Below the pieces are notes generated by a model. The model was given only the letters and a program-made list of their open reading frames with translations. It did not search any database and was not told where the DNA came from. A program made the translations under genes and the position numbers. A stretch of 64,000 nt of DNA from Lophium mytilinum. Lineage: Eukaryota; Ascomycota; Dothideomycetes; Mytilinidiales; Mytilinidiaceae. Of this stretch, positions 44,430 to 56,275 are shown in pieces. The stretch is from positions 641,334-705,333 of the forward strand of contig MU004185.1 of assembly GCA_010093605.1 (NCBI GenBank), given 5' to 3'. How positions within the stretch are numbered: the first letter of the stretch is position 1; each line of letters opens with the position of its first letter.

Positions 44430-45577
44430 GGTAATGGGTGCGGTGCTTAGGCGCTATGGCGTTGATTCCACTCCTGTACGATGAGAGCACGGCAGACAGC
44501 GGGTATGTTTTCCTGGGCCGTCGAAGCTCTGTATTTTCGAGGGGACTAATGGCGAATTGGAAGTGGATCGATGCAGTGTGAGCGATGGACTGTTCGAGGA
44601 ATCTCCCGTCAACCGTGCTCTGTACTATGTATGGAAACAAGCTCTTCTCTAGCGAGCCGCAGTCGTGTGAAGCGTGATGCGTTCTACCATGGAAACCAAT
44701 GCCACTACCCAAACAGACTAGATAACTTCGTGATGGCTGCCAGAGTGCAGGACAGTGACGCAACAGAGTGGTGTTGAGTAAGAGGCTATGGATTGCTATT
44801 TTGGAACTGAAGGTGCTAGCTCTGCATCCGCATCCGCATCCTGAATCTCGTATACTCACGGCCCGTGGGTTGATTTCTCATAAGAAACAGTCAGCGCGGT
44901 GCCAAGAGGCGCAATTTGGCGGTTCTGTGGAGAGGCGGTCGCAATTGAAATCACTCGCAGCGATGATCAGCAGCCAAAAACAACACCAAAGCCAGGCTGC
45001 GTTCACGATGGACTGCGAGGCCCTGACAGGTGGAGAAAGCGTAAGATGAGCCGGCCAGATGCATCGCCAGGCCGTCCCCGGGCGCTCGTGATTGGTGCGG
45101 TGCCGTGGTTCATAGCTGAAACCCGTGCTCTTGGCCCGACCCCGTATTCCAAACTCAACGGCTTCTCCTGACCTTGAGACGACCACGCCCTCCATGTCCC
45201 TCGCTCTCTCCTGGACTGCCACTGCCACTGCGTGCGAGAACTTCTTCCATACCGTCCTCACTGTCGCTACGTGTCCACCAGCCGTGCATACCGCCGCCTC
45301 GTCACCGCCGGCTTGCCATTCCTTCACTGCGACAATCACCACTGCGCATGAACCCTGAACGCTGCCGTCGCCACCACCTGCCACAGCCACCCACCCTGAG
45401 ACTACCTTCTATGCGCTCGACTCCCCCTCTTAATTCCTCACCCTCCTCTGCACCTTAGCCGCTGCCTCGACTGCGCCCGCATGACGGCACGCGACTACCA
45501 ACCAGCTACCCGCCCATAATACATCGACATCACCGCTCACCTTTCACCCTCCACCCTCCTAGTAATCTGCCTTCAAC
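44430..45577. other. intergenic region and leader
   Basis: About 1.15 kb. A (GCATCC)3 tract lies near 44823. From 45180 on the plus strand is C/T-rich, as for a long leader of the next gene. ORFs on both strands lack domains. Confidence 0.6.
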
Positions 45578-47914
45578 ATGGTCAATCGCCCGGATCGCCC
45601 GTACAATTTGGACTTCCAGCCCAACCACAATGCGCAATCGCAGTCGGACTCGCGGTCGCGCAACCCCGACTTCGTCCTTAATGATCTGCCCTCTCCGACG
45701 TCGGGTGGAGTGTGAGTTAAGCCCCTCTAATAAGATGTAGTAATACTAATAAAACGTCAAGACCACCCGCCCTTTCACCACTTGATGCTCTAGCGCTACG
45801 GGGCAGATTGCTCGCCCAGGAGTTCGAGAGGAAGAACAGCGTTGGACGTCGGATTAGCAGGCTGCCCCCGCTCACCATCGCCAACGAATTTGGAAACCGC
45901 CCCGACTTCTTTCGATCCATTTCGGGGGAGTCTGCCAATTCTCAATCGCTCCCATTTCAGGACGAACCAGATGAGCTCGAGTTCCAAGAAGAGCACACGC
46001 CCCAGAGTGCACGCGAAACGCGGCCAGACAACAAGCACAAGTCTTTCTATCCCCAGATTCAGTCGGATGATGCGCCTTATGAGAAGACCTTCCCCTTTCG
46101 GAATAATCTATCAAAGGTGGACGAGGCGGAGCAGCCTGTGCCTGACAGCCAGGACTACTTCGGCATACCTAGGACACATTCGCCAATGCCAGCTGAGCCC
46201 CGTATAGGGCCCGTCCAAGAAGCTACTCCAGTGACTCCCGGTTCGCATCTCGGCCAAAATGCAACGTACCCGTTTACTTCCAAACAGCCTCTCAAGCAGA
46301 GCACACTGGCTATCGATTCCGTGGCCGCACGGGGCTATGGACCAAATGCTCTCCAGCCACCACGGTCTCCGGCACCATCGAGGTCACCTCGCGTCTCACC
46401 TAGCATCCGCTCGGTCCCTGGCGACAGCTCTGATGAAGTCGAGGGTATGTCCCTAGGAGGCTCATACGACTCACTTCCTCGGCGACAGATGTCTACAAAT
46501 TCTTCTTTTTCACACCCTTATTCTCCAGGATCCCCATTCATCAATCAATCTATTCCTCGGTCGCCTTCTTTATCGTCCGAATATTCCGTTGGGGGTACAC
46601 AACTACCTCGCCCTGCTTTCAACTTTTCTCGGCCACTTAGCAGTGCTAGCCGGCCTTCTTTTGACATCCGACCTTCATTTGAAGGGCCCTCTCGACAAAC
46701 GTCAGACGAGAGCGCCATGATGAGGCCTTCGTTTGACAGTTCAAGGCAGTATGCCAATGATAGTCCCCTCACGAATTATTCGAACGACGTCGTGCACACC
46801 CCTGTGAGCATGACCAGCGAAGACTTCCGCAGATCGTCAGACTCGCAAAATCACCCGGTACCGGCTTATACCTATTCCCGATTTGATCTACCCCGTGGGC
46901 GAGAACCTCAGCGAGAGTCAATCAACGCAGCTGATTTCTTGAACAAACAGATCCAATGGGACCAACCTCAAAACGGCAAAGGCCCTAACAACCCACCTAC
47001 ATCGCGGACACGGCCACCTTCACCACCATCACCGCCTCACTCCATGGACAGACCTAGAAGTCAACCTGCACCGCCAGCTGCAGTGTCTCGAACTTCATCA
47101 GCAGAACGTCACGGCGCGCCTTCGCTCACGTCCAGCAACAGCACAATCCGACCAGCCCGTCCTGCCGGTTCTGGCGAGGTCACTGCTGAACAGCATCTTG
47201 ACCGCGGCATTGCATGCCATGAAGCTGGGTCTTTGAAAGAGTCAACCTACCACCTTCGTCTTGCTGCAAAGGCTGGCCTCCCGACTGGCATGCTCCTTTA
47301 CGCCCTCGCCTGCCGCCATGGATGGGGCATGCGCAAGAACGAAGCCGAAGGTGTGTCCTGGCTACGCCGTGCTGTCGACATCGCCCAGCTCGAGGTAGCC
47401 GAGGATGAGGACCAGACGAAGCAAGGCAAACCCTCGGATATCATGGAACGCAAGACCCACAAAGCCCAATTCGCTTATTCCATCTACGAGCTCGCTCAAT
47501 CGTATGCGAATGGCTGGGGCATTCAGCAAGATAAAACTCTGGCATTGCGGTGCTATGAAATTGCTGGAAACTGGGGAGACCCAGATGCCCTTACCGAGGC
47601 TGGTTTCTGTTATGCACAGGGAGTAGGATGCAAGAAGGATATGAAGAAAGCGGCGAAGTTCTACCGAATGGCTGAAGCGAAGGGAGTGAGCATGGCTGGG
47701 AACAGCTGGTGAGTTTATTTCGGCACTGTTACACATCTACAATGTACTAATTTCAAACAGGATCTACAAAGATAAATACATGGACGACGCGTCCTCAGAT
47801 GCGAGGTCCACACGATCAGGCCGCTCGACGAAGAAAGACACGTCAGAGAAGAAGCCCCGCGACAAATCACGGACGCGAACTATCTTTGGCCGAAAGAAGA
47901 GCTTCGCCACATAG
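45578..47914 (+). CDS. Sel1-repeat protein, Nif1-like cell-cycle regulator
   Basis: Exons 45578-45711, 45762-47708 and 47761-47914, introns of 50 and 52 nt; 744 aa. The first 505 residues are disordered, Ser/Pro-rich, with many SP/TP sites (for example PRSPAPSRSPRVSP). About residues 510-695 form four or five Sel1/TPR-like repeats: LDRGIACHEAGSLKESTYHL, CRHGWGMRKNEAEGVSWLRR, YANGWGIQQDKTLALRCYE and YAQGVGCKKDMKKAAKFYRM. The tail (exon 3) is basic, ending TRTIFGRKKSFAT. This layout matches fungal proteins related to S. pombe Nif1, which binds the Nim1/Cdr1 kinase and restrains entry to mitosis. The Skt5/Chs4 chitin-synthase regulators share the repeats and are the alternative. A terminal intron splits Trp exactly as in the second Sel1 gene at 60.8-63 kb. 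Confidence 0.8.
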
Positions 47915-49369
47915 ATCGAACCCCCTTTTCTCTTAAAAAATGTGCATACTGCAAGTTTGCAGAAGCATTGTCATTGGCGACGGCGTACCTGGGTGTTTGT
48001 GCATTGCGGGTCTTATTGCATATCCTCGGACAGGCACGGCGTATTGGTATGAGGAGGATTCCACCCCCCATTTCGGGATTCTGTCGCACTTCTCTTTTCG
48101 TTCTTACTTATATCCTCACTTTGGGCTATGCCACCACACACGCACGTTTTGTTGCGTGTATTTGGGCAGCCGCTGCACAGCATTTTCCTTTGTCTATATG
48201 TCTGGTGCTTCTTTTGACATCACTGGAGTTTGATGTCACAAGGGCAATTTGTTTCTGTAAAACATACTCCCAGCACTGGTGCTGGCTGCGGACCTGGTCT
48301 CGTTAGGGGAGGAGAAAGGGACAGGTTGGCGTGTTAATGTCTTCGAGAGGGTTTTATTCACCATGTTGGGTGGAAGGAAGTGCTTCGAGGGAGGGCCTGC
48401 CAGGTACAGAGTGTATCTATTGGTGGAAGTTGTCGATGTACTTATGTACTTTTATGAATCCAGAGGCGTTGGATTACAGATTGGTCATTGGGAGCGTTCA
48501 TTGAGAGTGACATACGGTGCCTGATGAACTCGTGTACACCTTAGACAGGTTGATCTCACCTACTGAAATGGGAGTGATACCGACTCCCATCATTACAGTT
48601 GTACTCTATTCGAGTAGAGTAGCCTGACTTCGAAGGCACGACAATACTATGCCAAATATGCACTGGCTCCCCTTCATACATCCCGATACACTATAAGTCA
48701 GTCTGATCCTATGGTCTAATTCAGGGCTACACAAATTCACAAACGAAAGTTGTGCCCAAATCACACAGGCTTGTCAATCTACTACTATCTACCCTATGAA
48801 AGAGATCTTATAGAGGTGTCGATGTGCACGCAACCAAAGTGTTATTTAATGTGCGATGTTAAGACACTTCGTTGGGCTTGGATATTAAATTATATATTGG
48901 AGACCTTCAAGCCATGGCAGGAAGGTGTATACTCGACACTCATTGGCGGTCTGATGTAGGATGTCGTGCAATAATGAGTCAAAATCGAGTTTGAATCACA
49001 CGGACTGGTTCCCGTTTATACGTTTCGATGCCTCGAAACGACAGCTAAGACCCTGGCCTGATTTGCAGCGTGCTGGACATGACATGTTGAAAAAGGGGGA
49101 TAATAGGGTCCTGGGTTGATGTATTCAAGCTCCCTACGCCGTCTCAGGTCATCGTCTTCTTCCATGTGTCCCAAGGTATATATTGAGCTGTTATAAAATT
49201 CGAAAAGATTTGATTCCTACGCCTTTGGTCCTTCTATGATGTGTTGTATATACGAGTGTGACGAGAAAGATAACGGCCTCCTGAAAATAGAAAATCCAAC
49301 GCCAACCGGCTCATGCTTCGCGAATTGATACAAAAAGCTCTTTATACAAACAGAAACAGAAACAGGGGT
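47915..49369. other. intergenic region between convergent genes
   Basis: About 1.45 kb between the Nif1-like and PTC7-like 3' ends. It is T-rich early and AT-rich from 48700 to 48960. It includes copy C of the 48-bp repeat. Short ORFs here have no recognisable domain. Confidence 0.6.
48970..49017 (+). repeat. 48-bp dispersed repeat, copy C
   Basis: Aligned by hand to copy B, 36/48 positions match and 10 of the 12 differences are transitions, mostly C to T or G to A in this copy (for example CACACGG for CGCACGG and GGTTCCC for GGCTCCC). That pattern fits repeat-induced point mutation or old CpG-type decay. Confidence 0.75.
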
Positions 49370-50656
49370 CTACGCCGTGCTGTTCTCCACCACAACAGCC
49401 ACTACGGCTGCGATATCATCTGGCTTCCCGCCATGCCATTTCTCCTCAGGGTAATACTTCTGCACCTCCTTCGCAAAGGGACCGTCTCGCCTGGTGTTCA
49501 GGCTCGTCTCCTTTGCCTCCTTGGTGATAGCGAGAGCGAGCTTCGCCTGGAGGGATTTGGCATTCGCTTTCTGCGACGCCTTATCTGCTTGCGTCAGCGC
49601 CGCAAGGTCTTCGCTGACGCCTAACTCCTGGTCCCCCTTTTCGACCCACGCTCCGAGCTCCAACATGCACTTGCTGACGACCCCGAGAGCGTCCTGTGAG
49701 CTCAGATTATCCCACACGCCATCCGTTGCGAAGATGAGGACGTCGCCATGGCGGACACGATGGGACGTTACATTCGCATCCTTCGGCAAGTCAGCCAGCG
49801 GGCTGGATCCAAACACCGACATCTGCACCAACATGCGCTCCGGCGTCTTCGACAGCTGATACGGAGTATTGAACGCGTGGGTCTGCGGGCGCGAAACATG
49901 CTTGACCGCATGCAAGCTCAGATGCATGAAGCCTGAATCCCCCAGATTCGCAACCTCCACAGAACCGTCCGCCGCGCCCAGCGCAACACTCGCCGTGCTG
50001 CCCCCGCCCAGAATGCTCTTGTCCGCCATGACCTCGTCGAAGCCCACTTGCAGCAGATCCCTGGGTCGCAGCGGGCCCGGCTTCGCCGCCGCCGCCGGGT
50101 GCATCCGCGCTGCGCACGCCATGTAGTCGCAGAGCCCGTGGGCGAAGTCGGCCGGGTCGACCCCGGATTCCGCCCACCCGCCCACGCCGTCCGCGACGCC
50201 GAAGACGGTCGAGGACGTTGCGCCGACTTGGCTCACGAAGAAGGCGTCTTGCCCGCTCCGCGGCCGCGGGCGAGAGGCGTCGGTCTGGCGCTTGCATTCT
50301 TTCAGGTCGGTAAGGGCGCTCTTGTGGGCTTCGAAGGGCTTCTGGGTGAAGAGGTTCGTGTCGGGGGCAAGGCGGTGCCCTTTTGCGGAGTAGGAGGCGG
50401 CGATGCGGTAGGTGTAGGTAGGCGCAGTGTTTGAGGCATGGCAGGTGGAGCTGAAGGGGCGGTTTGCCGGGCAAGTTGGTGCGGGCGAAGTACCCCAGAC
50501 GTGAGGATTGTAGGCGCGTGTAGCGGACGCGGCGGCGAGGAGAGAGGAGGTCGAGAGGCAGAGGAGGAGGAGGCCGGGGGAGCGTGCTAATCGTGAGCTG
50601 GCGCGATATGCAAGACTTTCGGAGAGTCCCAATGCGCCGGGAGCGGCGAAGCCCAT
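49370..50656 (-). CDS. PTC7-like mitochondrial PP2C phosphatase
   Basis: Single exon, 428 aa from the ATG at 50656; an upstream in-frame TTG is unlikely to be the start. The N-terminus is Ala/Ser/Arg-rich with a hydrophobic run (SPGLLLLCLSTSSLLAAASA), fitting a mitochondrial presequence or inner-membrane anchor. The PP2C metal motifs are FGVADGVGGWAESG (about residue 160), GGGSTASVALG, ANLGDSGF, FATDGVWDNLSSQD and KPDDIAAVVAVVV at the end. DGVGGW with one Asp in this layout is the PTC7 subgroup. In yeast Ptc7 dephosphorylates Coq7 to promote coenzyme Q synthesis; the same role is inferred. Confidence 0.9.
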   Translation of the reverse strand: MGFAAPGALGLSESLAYRASSRLARSPGLLLLCLSTSSLLAAASATRAYNPHVWGTSPAPTCPANRPFSSTCHASNTAPTYTYRIAASYSAKGHRLAPDTNLFTQKPFEAHKSALTDLKECKRQTDASRPRPRSGQDAFFVSQVGATSSTVFGVADGVGGWAESGVDPADFAHGLCDYMACAARMHPAAAAKPGPLRPRDLLQVGFDEVMADKSILGGGSTASVALGAADGSVEVANLGDSGFMHLSLHAVKHVSRPQTHAFNTPYQLSKTPERMLVQMSVFGSSPLADLPKDANVTSHRVRHGDVLIFATDGVWDNLSSQDALGVVSKCMLELGAWVEKGDQELGVSEDLAALTQADKASQKANAKSLQAKLALAITKEAKETSLNTRRDGPFAKEVQKYYPEEKWHGGKPDDIAAVVAVVVENSTA

Positions 50657-51043
50657 GGCCGTCGCCAAAGCCAGGGGCGCAGATTAGGCGTCGGTGGCCT
50701 GGAGGAAGCGGGGGGAGGAGTTCGGCATCGTGAGGGTGGACAATGTGGAAGAGAGTCGTCTAGATAGATCTGCGATATGAGAAAGATTTGGCGAGATGAT
50801 TTCATTGCTTGGCGGCGGAGGCTCTGCTGCAGCAGAACACTAGCGTCCAGAGTTCACTCTGCATCTGATCTCAATCCCAACACATGATATCGACCTAAGC
50901 TTCACCATTCACATTAGAGCTACTTAAGTCATTTCTTGGAAAACACTCTTCAACCTCACCTTCCTCACCTCTACCACGTCGCGACCACCTTACGAGACCG
51001 TTCCTCCCCGCGCTGGTTGCGCTTCAGCCAGAAAGCCGCGAAG
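50657..51043. promoter_or_regulatory. divergent promoter region of PTC7-like gene and PRP4
   Basis: 387 bp between the two starts. A TTTAAGT-free, C-rich stretch (50940-51030) immediately precedes the PRP4 ATG. No specific site stands out. Confidence 0.5.
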
Positions 51044-52802
51044 ATGATGCATCCATCGAGACAAGCCTATGTAGAGGAGGCGGAAGTCGAGGTAAGCGCA
51101 GATTCTTCGAGTTTGTCCGCTGTAATTCGGTATTCACAACCGTGTGTAGAGCAAATGCTCTAGATTTCAGATATCCGCATGTGAACTGCACATGAAGCGC
51201 GCAAACTCAAGCTGATGGTAGGATGGGTACAGGATTCAGATATGGGAGGCATTGACTTAGCCGATCTCCGTGAGTATTCGAATCTCAATTCGGCCTTCCC
51301 TTCTTCGAGGAATGGTCACTGACGATGCTACAGCGGCTGATCGCGAGTATACCCTACCGACCGGCACAGCTGGCGCAGGCGAGAAGGCATCTGCCATCCT
51401 TTCACAATTCGAACACAAACGTCGAGCAGCTGCGATAGCTGTACCAACCGCCGATGCACACGTCAAAGCTAGCCTGCGTCGTCTCGGCGAACCGATCACG
51501 CTCTTTGGAGAAGGACCGGGCGACAGACGAGACCGATTGCGGGAGATCCTGACACTTCAGGCGGAAGCGGGCGAAGATGGCTATGCCGAGATTCAGATGG
51601 GAGATGCCGACGATCAATCAGGCGATGAGCAGGAAGAGTTCTACACGCAGGGTGTCCCACAGCTTCTTGATGCACGGAGAGACATGGCACGATACTCGCT
51701 ACCTCGCGCGAAGGAGCGAGTCGCATTTCAGCGAGACGAAGCGTCAATTGTTCTCCGAACTCACGTCAAATACCGCAAAATCATCAAGGAACGATTGCAG
51801 GGGTTCGAGCTGTACGGGTCGCAAGTCGCCGCCGACCGGCCTGTGGGTATCGCACGGTTCTCCCCGAACGGCGAGTACATTGCGGCCGGCAACTGGACTG
51901 GAGGCATCAAACTACTCGACGTGCCGAACCTCGAGACCAAGCAGGTCTACCGTGGCCATACCGATCGCGTTACAGGGGTAGCGTGGTCACCTGGAGCGAC
52001 CCTTTCCGCAAGCAACGTTTCCTCTTCGTCCGTGAACTTCGCCTCAGGAGGCGGCGGTGGGAACGTGCAACTCTGGTCGCTCGATCAGACTGCCCCTTTA
52101 TCTACGCTGTCTGGCCACAATGGAAGAGTTTGCAGGGTCGAGTTCCATCCATCCGGTCGATATCTCGCGTCCGCTTCCGAGGACACAACCTGGCGCCTGT
52201 GGGACGTTGAAACGTCAACAGAACTACTAATTCAAGAAGGTCATTCCAAGGACGTCTATACCGTCAGCTTCAATGCCGATGGATCCCTACTAGCCAGCGC
52301 TGGACTCGATAGCATCGGACGAATTTGGGATCTTCGTACAGGCCGCGTTGTGTATGTCATGGAGAGCCACATTAAGCCAATTTATGCTTTGGATTGGAGC
52401 GTAGACGGCTACCGCGTGCTTTCAGGCTCTGGTGATGGCTTCGCTAAATGCTGGGATATTCGTGCCATGCGAGAGACGACTTCTATCGGCGCCAACGTAG
52501 GCGGAGTCACAGACCTAAAGTGGTTCAAAGGAACAGACTCGGCGACGAGTGGCAAGAAGCTTCCGAAAGATGAGAATGGAGACTTCATCCCGAAGAAAGC
52601 AGGGACCTTCTTCATTTCCTGTGGATTCGACAAGAACATCAAGATCTTTTCCGAGGGAGATTGGGCTCTGTGCAAGACCCTGAGTGGGCATTCGGGGAAT
52701 GTTCTCAGCGCAGACGTCACTAACGATGGGAGGTGGATTTGCAGTAGCGGTCACGATCGCACTGTCAAGCTCTGGGCAAGGGAGGATCAACAGGGAGTAT
52801 GA
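51044..52802 (+). CDS. PRP4: PRP4-like U4/U6 snRNP WD40 protein
   Basis: Exons 51044-51091, 51233-51269 and 51334-52802, introns of 141 and 64 nt; 517 aa. The first exon (MMHPSRQAYVEEAEVE) and the 37-nt second exon (DSDMGGIDLADLP) were placed by phase and by the typical N-terminus; the 141-nt intron may hide another small exon. The PRP4/SFM domain follows: AVPTADAHVKASLRRLGEPI, then LFGEGPGDRRDRLREIL (about residue 75). Seven WD repeats fill residues 215-517, for example SGHNGRVCRVEFHPSGRYLA, SASEDTTWRLWDVE and SSGHDRTVKLW at the end. The protein is the human PRPF4 counterpart, part of U4/U6 and the tri-snRNP in splicing. Confidence 0.9.
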
Positions 52803-55800
52803 GCGTCTTGGAATGGCATTGGGAATCGGTCAACAATCGCGCAGGTAGGCCGTACCAGCTACACCACCCAAAGCATCCTCTTTGCTGGAGCTGGCGCTCT
52901 TAAGGAGCATCTCACGTTCGCAGAAGTCTCACCTGCTTCTCGTAGCATGTCGATAAACTTGAGGGCACGAGAAAGCTCGGAACTACATGTACTAATTCAA
53001 ACCCCTCAATATGTGTTGGTCTAAAGTCTGTTTCCTCTATCACTGATTCAACAAGCGGTCAAAACCTGAATTCACAAAATTTGTCGTTTTATTGACTCAA
53101 AGCGTCTCACCGCAACACACCGCAACTTTCTATATTCATACATCTTGCTGTTTCTGTTCTCCCCACCGCTACTCATTATCCAAAGGAGCATCTACCCTGC
53201 CTGCCCCGACTCTACCAAGCTCCCATTTCGTCATTTGTTTAGAACGCTGCAAGCCTGTCTTCTGATTGTCATATGTCGCACGGTTCGAGTATATGTCGGC
53301 TATCACTCAATGACTCCGCCGTCCTAAATCCTGAAGCCAGGCTTGGCACGGGTGGACGGCCGGCTAATTCTTCACCGCCACACGGCGTATTCAAAACGCT
53401 ATTAATATACGAACGTCATGTTTCAGAAGCATTGCCACACTGCCTAAAGAGTGGATCAACAGATGTAAGAATCCCTCCGAGAGTCGGCTAGATCGGTCCT
53501 GGGATCAAGGCGCTGATCAAAAGTCAACTTCCTGGTAAAAGACGAGGGAGCAGTCCCGGTAGGCGCACTGCCAAACCAAGCCCTCGGAGCATGCTAATCT
53601 CTTCACTAATTGTCAACACTGCCGCCTCAAAGCTGCTTTCGAAACAGCGGAGACTCGCAGATCGTAAACATGCATCCGAAAAATCGCAGAGATTGTCTAA
53701 TGCTCGATGACGAAGCACATGACCAGAATTTACCTGCATCATCCTTCCGAGGCACAAGCTAGGCTATCTGCGAAAGGTCCACCGTCATTCGTCTTCTCGC
53801 AGGAATGATTGGGTCCAACGGAGGGCGCAAAAGGGGGATGGAAGCCAATTGGATAGAACAAAGGGCCAATTCACCGTGCACGAGCACCAGCTACTGTTTC
53901 GTCAAGCGTACCAGTCGGATTTCACGCCGTTTCCACGTAGGAGCTTGCATAGCTCCGCTGTTATCCAAGAAATCAAGGCTACGGATCGTGCTACCTCTGC
54001 AATGGGTGCAATTGAGAGAAGAGGATTGACTCATACAAAGAGCGACGACGTGGACACGCCTGCATGATATCTAGAATTTTCCAATGCCAAGTAGATCAAG
54101 TCGGGCCCACTTGATGGCATATGAGTGGCCGTTCACGCAGCAAGATACAGAAGGTTGGCACGAAAGCGACGCAGGTTCGTCGTCCCGCAGATGGGCGGCC
54201 TAACCAATGCCTTGGAAGGGACGGAGAGCCACTCGCAGCTGCAGCCTTGCCTTTCCTTCAATTCGCATGACCAATTTCAGATGGGCAGCAGTAGCCTCGT
54301 CCATTGGGCCTCCATAACCTCGAGGCTGCAATTCAATATTGCTGCTGAGGCTTAGAGCAAACGCTCATTGCTTCAACGCGGCCGGTAAAACGCCAATGTC
54401 TCGGGGCACGCGGTGGTGGAGCGTCTGGAGCCGACGACTGGATCTGGAGAAGCTGTCACTCCCAGTCCTCTGGCAAAGGCCTGAACAGGCGAAGCCATCT
54501 CGGGCATGATCAGCCCAACGGTGGTTCCAGACGCAAAGGCGAGCGACCTCTTAGCTACGGCTGCCGGTAGCTGCAAGAGCCCTCCCCGTCCGCGACCGGG
54601 CCGTCGCGGCGTGACTGATGCACGTCGCGATTCCGGTGTAGTGCTCGCGGCGTCGGTGTCGTCACACGAATCATCACGGTGCGCTTATGGCAGAATTGTC
54701 TTATTCGTCGCGATAAGGGTAGCACGATGCGGGAGCTGTCCACAAACAGGAAGCAATGCCTGGTGCCGGCCACCTGCAATTGGAGAGCAGAGGGAGCTTC
54801 AATGTGGTCCCGCCAGCTTGAAGCTGCCAGGCCAAGCAGCCGTGGGTGAGACGCGGCCTCGAGGAGAGATCGGATCGGGGTGGGCACGAGCACAGCAAGT
54901 CAAGATTCATCAGCAACAGCGCAGCCTTGCCATGTTCCGGCAGGCGAGCAGCTGGAGTGCATGTCCCCGCGCAATAGAACGAAGGGGCTTTAAAGTGGCT
55001 GTAGGTTTGCCTCGGAGCTTGGGCGTGCGACGTTACGACGCACAGAGCAGAGCACTGAGCAACACTTCACGATAACTCGCCATGGCACAGAAAGGGAGGT
55101 CGGAGGGTGTCTCTGGACGAGGCCACTACCAGCGAGTGGAGCGGTGAGATGACTCGCGCAAAAGTTGGACAGATGACACAGCCATGGCGGAGGATGAGGG
55201 AGAGAGGGTTGACCTTGCGGGCAACTCGCCATGTCGCCTGATTCTCGAAGAGGGCCGATGAAACCACGCGGCCGCCAGGAAATGGCGCTCCGAAGTTGCG
55301 AGTGGTGTTGAGCAGTCGCAGCAGCACCTTGGAGCCAAAGCGCAGGGCGAAGAGAGGTAGAGATGAGCGATGCGCTGCTTCGGTATCAACGCGCTCCTCC
55401 ATGGCGGGTTCAGAGTTTTCGCGACCTGGGCCGGCCCGCCAGGATACCCAAGCGAATCACCGCAGCGATGGACGCCCGCGGGCCGGCCCCGTCCACTGGA
55501 CTTCTGCACGAAGTCGCACCACGCTCCCGCTTCCTGCCCCCGTCCTGCCCGCTCTCTGGGCGCTCAACACTGGCGGCAACGGGGCCCGCGGGCCATGTGG
55601 ACGAGAGGACGGCAAACGGCGCGGGCTCATGGCATCGCGTTTTGCGGCGTTGGCGGCTCCGGCTGGCAGTGGACTATCTGGACATCTGAGCGCGCAGCAG
55701 GGCACTGGGGCAGTCGCTCGCTCGTAGGGTGGCAGTGGTAGGCTGGTCCGGCGGGAAGTGTCGCAAACAAGCTGGCGCTGGGGTATGGCTGGCTGCAGCA

Positions 55801-56275
55801 GTAGCCCGGCAAGCGCAGCAATTGACTGGCTATGAGCGGCTCCATGCCCAGCGACCCGATGTCGCTTTTGGGGCGCCGAATGGCAGGGCGAGCATTTTCG
55901 GTGGGTGGGGAGGTCGTGGGATGCCCCAAGTGAAGCCGTGCCAGGCGTGCCCGCACAGCCGAGCCCTTCACTTTGCAGCGGAACCAGCACGGCCCTCGCT
56001 GTCACGCTCACCCCCCCCAGCCCGTAATCATATCTATCCGCACCGCCCAGCTCCCTCCCGCTGCCACCATTTCCCCACCATCGTCGTGCTCCCTAACGCA
56101 CGCAGAGAATTAATACAACACCACGCCCCGACCCCACGAGAGCCAGATTGACGCTGTGCTCCCCGCCCCAACGCCCTCCACCAGCTTGCATTGCCAAATC
56201 GAGCCATCCACACCGCCATTACTGCCGCTACACCGGTATTTCGCACAAAACCCACGCCTCCCCCAGCCACCGGCC
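52803..56275. other. very long intergenic region (3.5 kb)
   Basis: No gene could be supported. The first kilobase is AT-rich 3' flank. From about 54360 to 55980 the DNA is GC-rich with several overlapping ORFs on both strands (up to 189 codons), none with a known domain. From 55990 to 56275 the plus strand is strongly C/T-rich and leads into the bZIP start. This looks like a large regulatory region or a long leader rather than genes. Confidence 0.6.

Noticed and set aside
54506-56151. ORFs of 110-190 codons upstream of the bZIP gene.
   Set aside because: Several overlap in different frames in GC-rich DNA; no domain or codon pattern separates a real one.
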